DNA of 32,237 nt. Origin: Clostridiales bacterium. Its GTDB lineage: Bacteria; Bacillota; Clostridia; Mahellales; Mahellaceae. The stretch lies in contig JASGMM010000020.1 of assembly GCA_030156435.1 (NCBI GenBank), positions 1 through 32,237 of the forward strand, given 5' to 3'. The position numbers and the translations under genes were made by a program. Shown in pieces: positions 17,454 to 24,770 of this stretch; position 1 is the stretch's first letter, and each line of letters begins with the position of its first letter. The notes under the pieces were generated by a model. That model made no database searches. It saw only the letters and a list, made by a program, of their open reading frames with translations, and was not told the origin of the DNA.

Positions 17454-17768
17454 TTGCAAACGAAATATGAGGAGCACGCAAAGATATTTAAAGCATTTTG
17501 CGATGAAAAGCGCCTGCGAATACTTGAGCTTCTGCGCAGTGGTGAGAAATGCGCCTGTGTCCTTCTTGAACAGTTGGACCTGGGACAGTCCGGGCTTTCC
17601 TACCATATGAAGGTTTTAGTTGAGTCGGGTATTGTGGAGAGCCGGCAAGAAGGAAAATGGATACACTACAAGATTAGCGAAAATGGCAGCGCTTACGCCG
17701 CTGCTCTGTTGAAAGAGCTGACAACGCCGAACGTATTTTTAGAAGAGAATACCTGCTGCAAACAATAA
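17454..17768 (+). CDS. arsR: ArsR-family metalloregulatory repressor
   Basis: 104 aa starting at TTG 17454, 7 nt after GAGG; there is no nearby ATG in frame. The winged helix-turn-helix is clear (FKAFCDEKRLRILELLRSG, then LGQSGLSYHMKVLVESGIV). C33 and C35 in EKCACVLLEQL occupy the place of the ELCVCDL arsenite-binding motif of ArsR, and an extra CC pair sits at the C-terminus (NTCCKQ). It probably represses itself and the downstream permease operon and releases DNA on binding a thiophilic metalloid such as As(III). Operators lie both upstream of the gene and downstream of it, before the permease. Confidence 0.9.
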   Translation: MQTKYEEHAKIFKAFCDEKRLRILELLRSGEKCACVLLEQLDLGQSGLSYHMKVLVESGIVESRQEGKWIHYKISENGSAYAAALLKELTTPNVFLEENTCCKQ

Positions 17769-17792
17769 AAGCCATCGTCTGAATGGCTTTTA
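17766..17792 (+). terminator. Hairpin after arsR
   Basis: TAAAAGCCAT and ATGGCTTTTA form a perfect 10-bp stem around a 7-nt loop. The stem starts at the arsR stop codon. The U-run is short, so it may act as a partial terminator or attenuator that reduces read-through from arsR into the permease. Confidence 0.6.
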
Positions 17793-17805
17793 TAAAGCAG
17801 AATAC

Positions 17806-17821
17806 ATCAAAATTATTTGAT
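17806..17821. promoter_or_regulatory. ArsR-type operator 2
   Basis: ATCAAA-ATTA-TTTGAT is a perfect dyad and, followed by ATGAGG, is nearly the same as operator 1. It lies between the arsR hairpin and the permease gene. It would give a second ArsR control point for the permease, independent of arsR autoregulation. Confidence 0.75.
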
Positions 17822-17859
17822 ATGAGGTTTTCAAAATTGAAGGTGAGGTTTTCCTCGGG

Positions 17860-18873
17860 ATGCAAATATTAAAAGGAATTTGGGATTTTATTCAATATCA
17901 GATTCTTGGCATGAGATGGCTCGATGAGCTGATCGGAAGTGCCCTTTCTGGCCTGGGACTGGATACATCCACCCGTTTGGGCGGCAGCATCGAGTTTTTT
18001 GCCTACGATGTTATTAAAATCACGATATTGCTGTGCTTATTAATTTTCCTTATCAGTTATATTCAGAGCTATTTCCCACCGGAACGCAGTAAGAAGATAT
18101 TAGGCCGATTCCATGGCATCGGGGCCAACTCAGTCGCGGCCTTGCTTGGTACGGTAACGCCGTTTTGTTCCTGCTCATCTATTCCGCTGTTCATCGGCTT
18201 TACATCAGCAGGGCTTCCTGTTGGGGTGACGTTCTCGTTCCTCATCTCTTCCCCGATGGTCGACTTAGGTTCGCTGCTTCTGCTGATGAGCATTTTCGGT
18301 ACGAAAGTAGCCGTCATCTATGTAATCGTCGGGCTGATTATCGCTGTCATTGGCGGTACGATTATTGAGAAACTGCACATGGAAAAGCACGTGGAAAGCT
18401 TTATTATGACGGCTGGAAGCGTAGACATAGAATCACCCGACCTGACAATGAAGGATCGGCTGGCTTATGCGAAGGACCAGATGCTGTCCACCTTTAAAAA
18501 GGTGTTCCCATATATCCTGATCGGCGTGGGCATCGGGGCCGTTATTCACAACTGGATCCCCGAGGAATGGGTGATCGCGGCGCTCGGCAGTAAAAATCCG
18601 TTTGGCGTAGTATTAGCTACGCTTTTTGGCGTTCCGATGTACGCTGATATCTTTGGCGTCATCCCTATTGCGGAAGCCCTGTTATCCAAAGGGGCCGACC
18701 TCGGCACCGTTCTTTCATTTATGATGGCCGTCACTACGCTGTCTATACCATCTATGGTTATGCTGCGCAAGGCTGTCAAACCGAAACTGTTGGCGCTGTT
18801 CATCGCAATCTGCACCATTGGTATCATTATAGTAGGCTACTTTTTTAACGCTATTCAGGGATTTATTATATAG
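17860..18873 (+). CDS. ArsP/YraQ-like permease (DUF318 family)
   Basis: 337 aa integral membrane protein. Long hydrophobic segments include ITILLCLLIFLISYI, VTFSFLISSPMVDLGSLLLL, VAVIYVIVGLIIAVIGG and a final LLALFIAICTIGIIIVGYFF, consistent with about eight to ten membrane spans. The signature TPFCSCSSIPLFIGF has C103 and C105; this CxC motif defines the DUF318 permeases, of which ArsP exports trivalent organoarsenicals. A charged cytoplasmic loop lies near residues 170-205. ArsR control and the thiol/iron-sulfur partners downstream support export of a thiol-binding metalloid, but the substrate is not proven. The ribosome site AGGTGAGG is 11 nt from the ATG. Confidence 0.87.
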   Translation: MQILKGIWDFIQYQILGMRWLDELIGSALSGLGLDTSTRLGGSIEFFAYDVIKITILLCLLIFLISYIQSYFPPERSKKILGRFHGIGANSVAALLGTVTPFCSCSSIPLFIGFTSAGLPVGVTFSFLISSPMVDLGSLLLLMSIFGTKVAVIYVIVGLIIAVIGGTIIEKLHMEKHVESFIMTAGSVDIESPDLTMKDRLAYAKDQMLSTFKKVFPYILIGVGIGAVIHNWIPEEWVIAALGSKNPFGVVLATLFGVPMYADIFGVIPIAEALLSKGADLGTVLSFMMAVTTLSIPSMVMLRKAVKPKLLALFIAICTIGIIIVGYFFNAIQGFII

Positions 18874-18888
18874 TAGGAGGAACATATT

Positions 18889-19653
18889 ATGGCAAAGACT
18901 TGGTATCCCGTTATTGATTACGCACTATGCACCGAGTGCGGCATTTGCATCACAAGGTGCCCTCACGGCGTCTATGACCCAGCAAAGGCACCATCGCCCG
19001 TTGTAGCAAATCCCGAAGCTTGCATCGACCATTGCCACACGTGCGGTAATCTTTGTCCGGTTGGCGCAATTACTTACGTTGGCGACGATACCGGCTGGGT
19101 ACCTATGAACGGCATGCAGGAATCTGCAGAAAGCTGCTGTTCGTGTAGATGTGAAGCATCTTACGAAAAGAAGATCGCTGTTGATTATCTCTATCTTGAT
19201 TTGCAGACCTGTAACCGTTGCATAGGTACGGATGCAGTGCTCGATGAGGTGATGGCAACGCTTACCCCTGCCTTGAAACTTGCTGGATATGAGGTTGAGT
19301 ATAACAAAATAGAAATGAAAACAGCAGAGCTTGCTAGACAATACCAATTCCTATCATCTCCCACAATCCGGGTAAACGGTCGGGATATATTCCAATCAGT
19401 TGCTGAAAATGGCTGCGATTGCTGCAGCGAAATCAGCGGGGCTGATGTTGACTGCCGGGTATTTGAATACAACGGGGAGAGCTATGAAGTTCCACCAAAG
19501 GAAATGCTAGCAGAAGCCATCCTTCAGGCTGTATTCGGCAGGACTGAATCCGGTTGTTCTTGCGGAAATTATGAGTTGCCAGATAATTTGAAGAGCTTTT
19601 ATGAGGGAAAGAAAATCAAATCCGTATGTTCGTGCGGAGACAATTGCTGTTAA
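18889..19653 (+). CDS. Fusion of 2x[4Fe-4S] ferredoxin domain and DUF2703 domain
   Basis: 254 aa with GGAGG before the ATG. Residues 1-65 form a two-cluster ferredoxin: C14, C17, C20, C24 in LCTECGICITRCPHG and C45, C49, C52, C56 in ACIDHCHTCGNLCPVG. A Cys-rich linker (ESCCSCRCEA, 81-90) leads to a DUF2703 domain from about 98 to 215, with YLYLDLQTCNRCIGT (C108, C111) and a thioredoxin-like SSPTIRVNGRDIF segment, then CDCC. The tail carries CSCG twice and ends in CC. The many cysteines suggest electron transfer plus thiol or metalloid binding. I expected these domains as separate genes, so the fusion is notable. It probably serves the permease beside it. Confidence 0.85.
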   Translation: MAKTWYPVIDYALCTECGICITRCPHGVYDPAKAPSPVVANPEACIDHCHTCGNLCPVGAITYVGDDTGWVPMNGMQESAESCCSCRCEASYEKKIAVDYLYLDLQTCNRCIGTDAVLDEVMATLTPALKLAGYEVEYNKIEMKTAELARQYQFLSSPTIRVNGRDIFQSVAENGCDCCSEISGADVDCRVFEYNGESYEVPPKEMLAEAILQAVFGRTESGCSCGNYELPDNLKSFYEGKKIKSVCSCGDNCC

Positions 19654-19689
19654 ACAACAAAAATATAATAGAAAAGGGGTATAATAAAC

Positions 19690-20034
19690 ATGTCACTATT
19701 CGGAAAGAAAAAGGAAGAAACCACACCCTGCTGCGAGGGAAACTGCGATGCAGAAAGTATGGCAAAGGCCGAACATGCTAAAACCGAGGGCGCGAGCGTG
19801 AAGATACTCGGAAGCGGGTGCGCAAAATGCAACCAGCTTGAGGCGGCAACAAAAGAGGCCCTTAAGCTACTCGGCATGGATACTACCATTGACCATGTAA
19901 CGGATTTCTCACAGATCGCGGCCTATGGCGTCATGACAACGCCTGCTCTAGTCGTGGACGGAAAAGTGGTCTCTTACGGTAAGGTTTTAAGAACAGAAGA
20001 GGTTGTAAAGATTCTACAAAAAGTTAGATCTTAA
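19690..20034 (+). CDS. Thioredoxin/glutaredoxin-like protein (MTH895 type) with Cys-rich N-terminus
   Basis: 114 aa; AAAAGGGG lies upstream of ATG 19690. From residue 36 on it is a compact thioredoxin fold with redox motif CAKC (C44, C47) in KILGSGCAKCNQLEAAT, a cis-Pro loop in GVMTTPALVVDGKVVSYG, and no signal peptide. This is the redox-active disulfide protein 2 / MTH895 group often encoded beside DUF318 permeases. Before it, residues 1-35 contain C14, C15 and C19 in TTPCCEGNCDAESM, which could bind a metal or metalloid. It probably supplies thiols to the ArsP-like permease or the ferredoxin-DUF2703 protein. Confidence 0.88.
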   Translation: MSLFGKKKEETTPCCEGNCDAESMAKAEHAKTEGASVKILGSGCAKCNQLEAATKEALKLLGMDTTIDHVTDFSQIAAYGVMTTPALVVDGKVVSYGKVLRTEEVVKILQKVRS

Positions 20035-20079
20035 CAATAAAAGATGATCGCTTTTAAATAATATGGAGGGTCACGTAGA

Positions 20080-20291
20080 ATGAAGCATTTAGGCACAAAA
20101 GATTTAACGTGGCCTCTCCATAAGTATATGAGTGTATCATGAAAAAATGTGGATTAATTTATGAGGGGACCATAAAACAGGGAGATTGGAATAACCAAGG
20201 TATCTGTGATTATTCAATGTACGGACTTGTCGCAGAAGATTATCATGATAGCTTAGCCTGCTTCCCAAATGAATATATGGATCACTCATAG
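20080..20291 (+). pseudogene. GNAT N-acetyltransferase remnant with internal deletion
   Basis: A GGAGG ribosome site and ATG at 20080 open a frame MKHLGTKDLTWPLHKYMSVS that stops at 20140-20142. MKHLGTK followed by L is the standard start of RimJ/RimL-like acetyltransferases. From 20139 another frame encodes MKKCGLIYEGTIKQGDWNNQ, then GICDYSMYGLVAEDY, which is the end of the same family. The roughly 120 residues in between are missing. The gene is therefore internally deleted and out of frame. It follows the arsR operon without a clear promoter of its own. Confidence 0.75.
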
Positions 20292-20548
20292 GGCCGGCTC
20301 CTATCATACATAGCTTCCTTTTTGGCCGAAGAACAGCCTCCAGCTTTTCAGGTGCTTTCATCGCCTGCCTCACTAAGCATTTCCTTTATGATGCTAAGCT
20401 TTTCAGACTTTGAGGAAGATAAAAAGACGACTTTTCTTCCTTTTCCCATTGCTGTTGCCTGAAACACTGGCTTGATACCAGCCACTTCAATATCCTGGCG
20501 ATTCAGCACATTCTATATCTGTGTGCCATCTACATATGCCTCATCCAT
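20292..20548 (-). pseudogene. Decayed coding remnant, unidentified
   Basis: About 250 bp before the ABC permease stop. The minus strand reads as one mostly open frame (NVLNRQDIEVAGIKPVF, then MGKGRKVVFLSSSKSEKLS and IIKEMLSEAGDEST) interrupted by stops on both sides. The amino-acid pattern looks like real coding sequence, but I do not recognise the family. No start codon with a ribosome site is seen. Confidence 0.35.
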
Positions 20549-21313
20549 TCAAACTTCTTTCTTTTTAAACACCAAAACCGCACCTACCAATAATGCGATT
20601 ATCATCATGGCACATACCATCATTGCGGGTACAAAATCCGATACCTCACCAACGCCTCCTAGTAACGGTAAAGTACCACCGGATAATGTCACCGGGTTAA
20701 ATTTTGCTGTGTTTGGAATTATGCCGATTACGTTTAATGCAACCACTATGCTCAAACAAGTGAGCAAACTGCCGTAGATGTTCCCAAACAATGTGCCGCC
20801 GAAAATCACAATCGAAAGTAGCAACTCACCGAATACCCACGGCGCGACAAATGCGATAGCCGCGTTATGAATGGTGTAGTCGTTCCAGAAATATGCCGTG
20901 TAAGCATAGCAAATTCCAAGGCAAGCAAGATAGGAAACTGTCCATAAAATCGTTGATGCGAAAAATTTTGACAGAATAACAACGTGGCGGTTCAACCCTT
21001 TGGCGAGCAGAATTATAAGCGTTCCTTTCGAGAGTTCGCTCGCCATAATGCCGCTGAACGAAATTGCAAGTACGAGCATACCCGTTTGCCCGACATTCTT
21101 AAAAAACTGTGCCCAAGAATCCATTGCTGTCGGCTCCGGCATTTGTATTACGATTCCACTTGTTTCAAGCGTTTTGAACAATTCCGGCGTAAGTTTTGCA
21201 AATAATGGCGACATCATTCCGAAAATCAGAAAGACGGCAAGCAGGATATGCAGCTTGTATGTAACCACACTTTCGGCAAGTTCCTTTTTTGTAAACGCGA
21301 AGAACTGCTTCAT
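20549..21313 (-). CDS. ABC transporter permease (ABC-2 type)
   Basis: 254 aa from ATG 21313, which overlaps the ATPase stop (ATGA) and has GGAGGCGGTGAA upstream. The frame extends further upstream, but that lies within the ATPase. The N-terminus (MKQFFAFTKKELAESVVTYK) leads to a first membrane span (HILLAVFLIFGMMSPLF), an external loop, and about five more spans, including VLAISFSGIMASELSKGTL, typical of ABC-2 permeases. It pairs with the ATPase at 21310-22125. The exported substrate is unknown; small peptide or antibiotic export or immunity is common for this layout. Confidence 0.9.
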   Translation of the reverse strand: MKQFFAFTKKELAESVVTYKLHILLAVFLIFGMMSPLFAKLTPELFKTLETSGIVIQMPEPTAMDSWAQFFKNVGQTGMLVLAISFSGIMASELSKGTLIILLAKGLNRHVVILSKFFASTILWTVSYLACLGICYAYTAYFWNDYTIHNAAIAFVAPWVFGELLLSIVIFGGTLFGNIYGSLLTCLSIVVALNVIGIIPNTAKFNPVTLSGGTLPLLGGVGEVSDFVPAMMVCAMMIIALLVGAVLVFKKKEV

Positions 21314-22125
21314 TTCACCGCCTCCAAGAGCAGGCTCTCGATTGAACGCTCGCCAACTTCGCATTTTTCGAGAGGTAAACCGTTTGCCGTTAGTACACGC
21401 GCGACTTCATCAGCATCTACTTCTTCAGCAAATTCAAGCGTGACGGACTTTGAGTTTCGTCTAGTTTTCAAACTGTCAATAGAAGTCTCCAAAGCGATTT
21501 TACCTTTGCTCAGAACAGCAACTCGGTCACAAATGCGTTCCACATCAGATAGAATGTGCGTGGAGAATACTACTGTCGTCCTGCCTTTAATCCTCTGCAA
21601 AATGTCCAGAATTTCTTTTCGCCCGATTGGGTCGAGCGCAGAAGTCGGTTCATCGCAAATAAGAAGTTTTGGTTCTCCGAGTAATGCCTGCGCCACGCCG
21701 AGTCGCTGCTTCATTCCTCGAGAAAATCCGGCGATTTTTTTGTTTGCTTTTTCCAATCCTACAAGTTCAAGCAATTCAGATATGCGCGTTTTTGAAACTT
21801 TATCGTCTAACCCTACGATTTCACCGCACAGTTTCAGATAATCTCCCGGGCACATATAACCGTAAAACTCCGGCACATCCGGCAGATAACCGATAAAACG
21901 ATTAGTTTTAGTTGCGCCGAAAGAAACGCGCTCGCCGCAAACATCGATAGTGCCGCCATCGGCTTTCAGCAAGCCGACTATCATTTTCATCGTAGTGGTC
22001 TTCCCTGCCCCATTCACACCGATAAAGCCATAAACGCAATTTTCAGGCACCGTAAACGAAACGCCGTCAATAACCTTTTGCGAGCCGAACGATTTTGACA
22101 AGCCGTAGACTTCAAGCGTGTTCAT
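21310..22125 (-). CDS. ABC transporter ATP-binding protein
   Basis: 271 aa from ATG 22125, which overlaps the preceding stop by one base (TGATG) and has AAAGGTGAT upstream. All nucleotide-binding motifs are present: Walker A GVNGAGKTTTMK, Q-loop region, signature FSRGMKQRLGVAQALL, Walker B LLICDEPTSALDP, and H-loop TVVFSTHILSD. A short C-terminal domain (residues about 220-271) resembles that of the CcmA/YtrB type exporters. It energises the ABC-2 permease translated from the overlapping gene. The operon also encodes a PLDc_N membrane protein and an XRE regulator, the usual gene set of a regulated clostridial exporter. Confidence 0.95.
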   Translation of the reverse strand: MNTLEVYGLSKSFGSQKVIDGVSFTVPENCVYGFIGVNGAGKTTTMKMIVGLLKADGGTIDVCGERVSFGATKTNRFIGYLPDVPEFYGYMCPGDYLKLCGEIVGLDDKVSKTRISELLELVGLEKANKKIAGFSRGMKQRLGVAQALLGEPKLLICDEPTSALDPIGRKEILDILQRIKGRTTVVFSTHILSDVERICDRVAVLSKGKIALETSIDSLKTRRNSKSVTLEFAEEVDADEVARVLTANGLPLEKCEVGERSIESLLLEAVK

Positions 22126-22328
22126 CACTCATCACCTTTCCCAATAGTGAAATACAACACGGGACCTATAATGCCTATGAATATGCTGATAACCAACCAC
22201 AGCGCACGGTTTCCGAAGCGGTATTTATTATGATGCAGGATGTGGATAATTGCCGCGACCATTAACCCAAACTGGATTACGATAATCGGGACAAGAAACG
22301 GGATAAATTGACTGATGTTTTCCGGCAT
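22125..22328 (-). CDS. Small membrane protein, PLDc_N domain
   Basis: 67 aa with two membrane spans (FLVPIIVIQFGLMVAAIIHIL and ALWLVISIFIGIIGPVLYFTIG) joined by a short basic loop (HHNKYRFGNR). This is the phospholipase D-nuclease N-terminal (PLDc_N) module found alone as a small membrane protein in Firmicutes; there is no catalytic domain. It begins 1 nt after the XRE stop, with GGAGG just inside the end of that gene, and its own stop overlaps the ATPase start. It likely belongs to, or modulates, the ABC exporter; function otherwise unknown. Confidence 0.85.
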   Translation of the reverse strand: MPENISQFIPFLVPIIVIQFGLMVAAIIHILHHNKYRFGNRALWLVISIFIGIIGPVLYFTIGKGDE

Positions 22329-22329
22329 T

Positions 22330-23439
22330 TTATTTTCCTCCTATAAAGTCCCGCAATTTGCGGATTAGTTTTGTGAATTCAGGGTTATCGTGCAGGCTGT
22401 CAAACGCAGGGTTAAGCAACACGTCATTGAGCATACTTTCCTTTACAAGCGCGTCCGTCCGAGGCATACTGCTCACGTTTTCCGCGAGCCAGGGGTCAAT
22501 TCTGTCAAAGAACTCGTCGCCGTGCGGCATATATGGGAAAAATCCGTAGATGCAGACATCGACATATTTTCCCAGCATCTCGATCGTGTCAGCATCCTTC
22601 TTGGCGGCTTGACAAATATGCGCTCCCAAAACGTACAAAAGTGCCGCATTGTTCGGGTTTAATTTTCGCATTTGGAATAGTTCCGATAAACTTTCTGCAC
22701 GTTTGAAGGCAGTAATCGCTTTGTCGTAGTTACCGATATTTGCTTGCATATATGAGATTAAACCGCTGAACACGCCCATAATGTTTTGGTAAAGCTCTAT
22801 CTGAATAACTTCAATTGCCTTATCCGGTTTGCCGAGCATTTGGTAGGCTTGTGAAATCAGCGTTCCGGGCAAAATAATAGGTTGCATATTTTCCCCAAGA
22901 GCAGTGAGGATACCTTGCGCATCGCCCATAAGCAAATAACACATGGCCTCGTACATCGGAACGCGGTTTGTGATTAACGGATCGCTACACTCGGTTTTTA
23001 TACGATTGCAAATAGCCACCGCGGATCGGAGCATTTCGTTTTTGCGTTCGGGGTTTCCCGCAAGATTTGCATGGTTAATGTAAAGTTGTACCATTTCAAG
23101 CAGGAATGGATAGCACGAGTAATACTTTTTCACGAGTAACTCGCACTCGGCCATAACTTCTTCAAACGGAGATTCGGCGAACCCTACGGACAGCTTTTTG
23201 TAGATGCGCTTTATTTCGTCTTTGCCGAGTTGTGGAGCATAACCGATTAACTTATCAATGCTGATGTTGAAATATGAAGCAAGCACCGGCAACAAAGTGA
23301 TGTCGGGATAACTTAATCCCCTTTCCCATTTTGACACCGAGGCTTTTGACACTCCGACGAACGCCGCAAGTTCGTCCTGTGTAACGCCTTTTTCACGGCG
23401 CTTAGCGGTAATGATGTCGCCTAAGTTTATATCCTTCAA
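22330..23439 (-). CDS. XRE-family transcriptional regulator with helical-repeat C-terminus
   Basis: 369 aa from a TTG at 23439, which lies 7 nt after GGAGGT and gives MKDINLGDIITAKRREKG. A longer frame to 23490 lacks a ribosome site. Residues about 5-62 are a Cro/C1-type helix-turn-helix (GVTQDELAAFVGVSKASVSKWERG). The remainder is helical, with TPR-like repeats such as CYLLMGDAQGILTALGE and ANIGNYDKAITAFKRAE. Such proteins usually sense a peptide or small ligand through the TPR region. As first gene of the operon it probably controls the exporter behind it, and itself. Confidence 0.9.
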   Translation of the reverse strand: MKDINLGDIITAKRREKGVTQDELAAFVGVSKASVSKWERGLSYPDITLLPVLASYFNISIDKLIGYAPQLGKDEIKRIYKKLSVGFAESPFEEVMAECELLVKKYYSCYPFLLEMVQLYINHANLAGNPERKNEMLRSAVAICNRIKTECSDPLITNRVPMYEAMCYLLMGDAQGILTALGENMQPIILPGTLISQAYQMLGKPDKAIEVIQIELYQNIMGVFSGLISYMQANIGNYDKAITAFKRAESLSELFQMRKLNPNNAALLYVLGAHICQAAKKDADTIEMLGKYVDVCIYGFFPYMPHGDEFFDRIDPWLAENVSSMPRTDALVKESMLNDVLLNPAFDSLHDNPEFTKLIRKLRDFIGGK

Positions 23440-23603
23440 GTTGACTACCTCCAACAAACGTATAATAACAGAAATAAAGTCAATCATCAAGATACTTATA
23501 GTTGATTATTTCGCAATAAATCAACTGTATGGAAACAAACTCTATTCGGGTTTAGTACGTATCACCTTGGCTGGGAAAGCATACACTTTGTCAACGGCGG
23601 TAA

Positions 23604-23747
23604 GCAACACACCGCGCCCTCCTCGGTTGTCTGTGCTTTAATGAAGTGGAAAACATACGAGCTGAGCGTATACAAATACACGGGATTACCGAGGATTTAG
23701 TCAACTCCGCCTTGAAGATCAAGATTATATCAAAGATGACATATTAA
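23604..23747 (+). pseudogene. Unidentified coding remnant
   Basis: A 47-residue open stretch ending at TAA 23745-23747 reads CFNEVENIRAERIQIHG, then ITEDLVNSALKIKIISKMTY. Composition resembles genuine coding sequence, but there is no start with a ribosome site and I do not recognise the family. Probably the 3' end of a lost gene. Confidence 0.3.
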
Positions 23748-23803
23748 GCCGCGTTCCATGCTTTGCTAATTTTTACCATATATTTTATAAAATTGCCTTG
23801 AGG

Positions 23804-23938
23804 CTAATCGTTACCATTAGCTTCAAATTCAGGAGTGTGCAAATCAACCAAGCGGATATCCGTTACCACAGGTATGTTAAAACTATCTATCATACCGACC
23901 GCTCTTTTCTCGTTTGGGCAGTAGGCAGTATTCTTCAT
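23804..23938 (-). pseudogene. Unidentified short ORF, likely gene fragment
   Basis: A 44-codon minus-strand frame begins MKNTAYCPNEKRAVGMIDSF, continues NIPVVTDIRLVDLHTPEFEA and ends at 23804. The sequence is coherent and protein-like, but it has no ribosome site and no recognised family. It may be a fragment of a larger protein. Confidence 0.3.
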
Positions 23939-23975
23939 TTATTGCAAATAACACTTTAAGCAGGCAAATGAGTTT

Positions 23976-24149
23976 ATGACCTTATTCGCTACACTTTTTA
24001 ATTTCTTACGCAGGCATTCGGAACTTGCCTATAGGATACCTGTTACTATTCCGGAACTTGAGCAAATGCCTGATATGCCATCTAAATGGCTGAATCTGCT
24101 CAGGCTATCATATGATTATATAGAAAGTTCGCAGGCTTCAGCGCAGTAA
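23976..24149 (+). CDS. Hypothetical 57-aa protein or gene fragment
   Basis: The frame opens with MTLFATLFNFLRRHSELAYR, continues IPVTIPELEQMPDMPSKWLN and ends ASAQ. It is open for 57 codons with plausible composition but no convincing ribosome site before ATG 23976. Surrounding DNA is decayed, so it may be the tail of a lost gene. Family not recognised. Confidence 0.3.
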   Translation: MTLFATLFNFLRRHSELAYRIPVTIPELEQMPDMPSKWLNLLRLSYDYIESSQASAQ

Positions 24150-24352
24150 TACACATAGTATGTTAAGCCTATTATTAAACACTCTTTAAGTAGCATTGCT
24201 TTGCTATGCCCTTTTTGTAGTTTTTTATTAACTTAACAGCGATTCATAGGCATTTTATAAGGAATTATCTGTTATTCCCTCATATATCTGTATTCAATTT
24301 TCAATGCACAACATGCTTTTTCTGTTAATAACCTCTAATTATCATTTTTTCA

Positions 24353-24770
24353 TTACTTATCTGACACTACCTTCAGGCATTGTACTGACTGCCACAGCCT
24401 GGAGACGGTCTTTGTTTCCAAGACACGCAGTTGCTTTGAAATCTCTATCGTCTGCAAAATCGAGGAAATCTCATCCCACGTTGCGGCACGGGCATCTATT
24501 GCTTCGCCTTCTTGCAATATAACATTGGCGAGGTCAAATTCCTAACAGAACAGCCAGTTGTTATAGAAACTATTGCCACGGCAGTATGTGCTGAATAATT
24601 CGGCATTCCCCCGCATAAGCAGTATTCCGCTTTCCTCTTTTTGCCTCGCGGATTGTAGCTGTCAGACTATCTTCCCCCGCCGTCTCCCAAGTATCACGGT
24701 TTTTATGACGAGCATATAGCTATTTATCACCATGCCGCGCAAAGATGACGGTGAATATGTATGTTTTCAG
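24353..24770 (-). pseudogene. NUDIX hydrolase remnant
   Basis: The minus strand just after the serine hydrolase reads KTYIFTVIFARHGDK, stop, LYARHKNRDTWETAG, then EDSLTATIREAKR; this is the N-terminus and NUDIX box of a NUDIX hydrolase with a stop and a lost GG-rich part. A second frame continues FYNNWLFC, stop, EFDLANVILQEGEAIDARAA, then TWDEISSIL, the late part of the same family. The place of the start codon is CTG at 24770, overlapping the upstream TGA, after GGAGGAG. At least two in-frame stops and one frameshift make it non-functional. It was probably cotranscribed with the serine hydrolase. Confidence 0.65.

Larger units (their letters stand above)
23440..24352. other. Decayed intergenic region between XRE operon and NUDIX remnant
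   Basis: About 900 bp without a full gene. It contains three short open stretches that look like gene debris (23604-23747 plus, 23804-23938 minus, 23976-24149 plus, listed separately) and AT-rich DNA around 24150-24350. No terminator of note, tRNA or IS end was identified. Confidence 0.5.
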
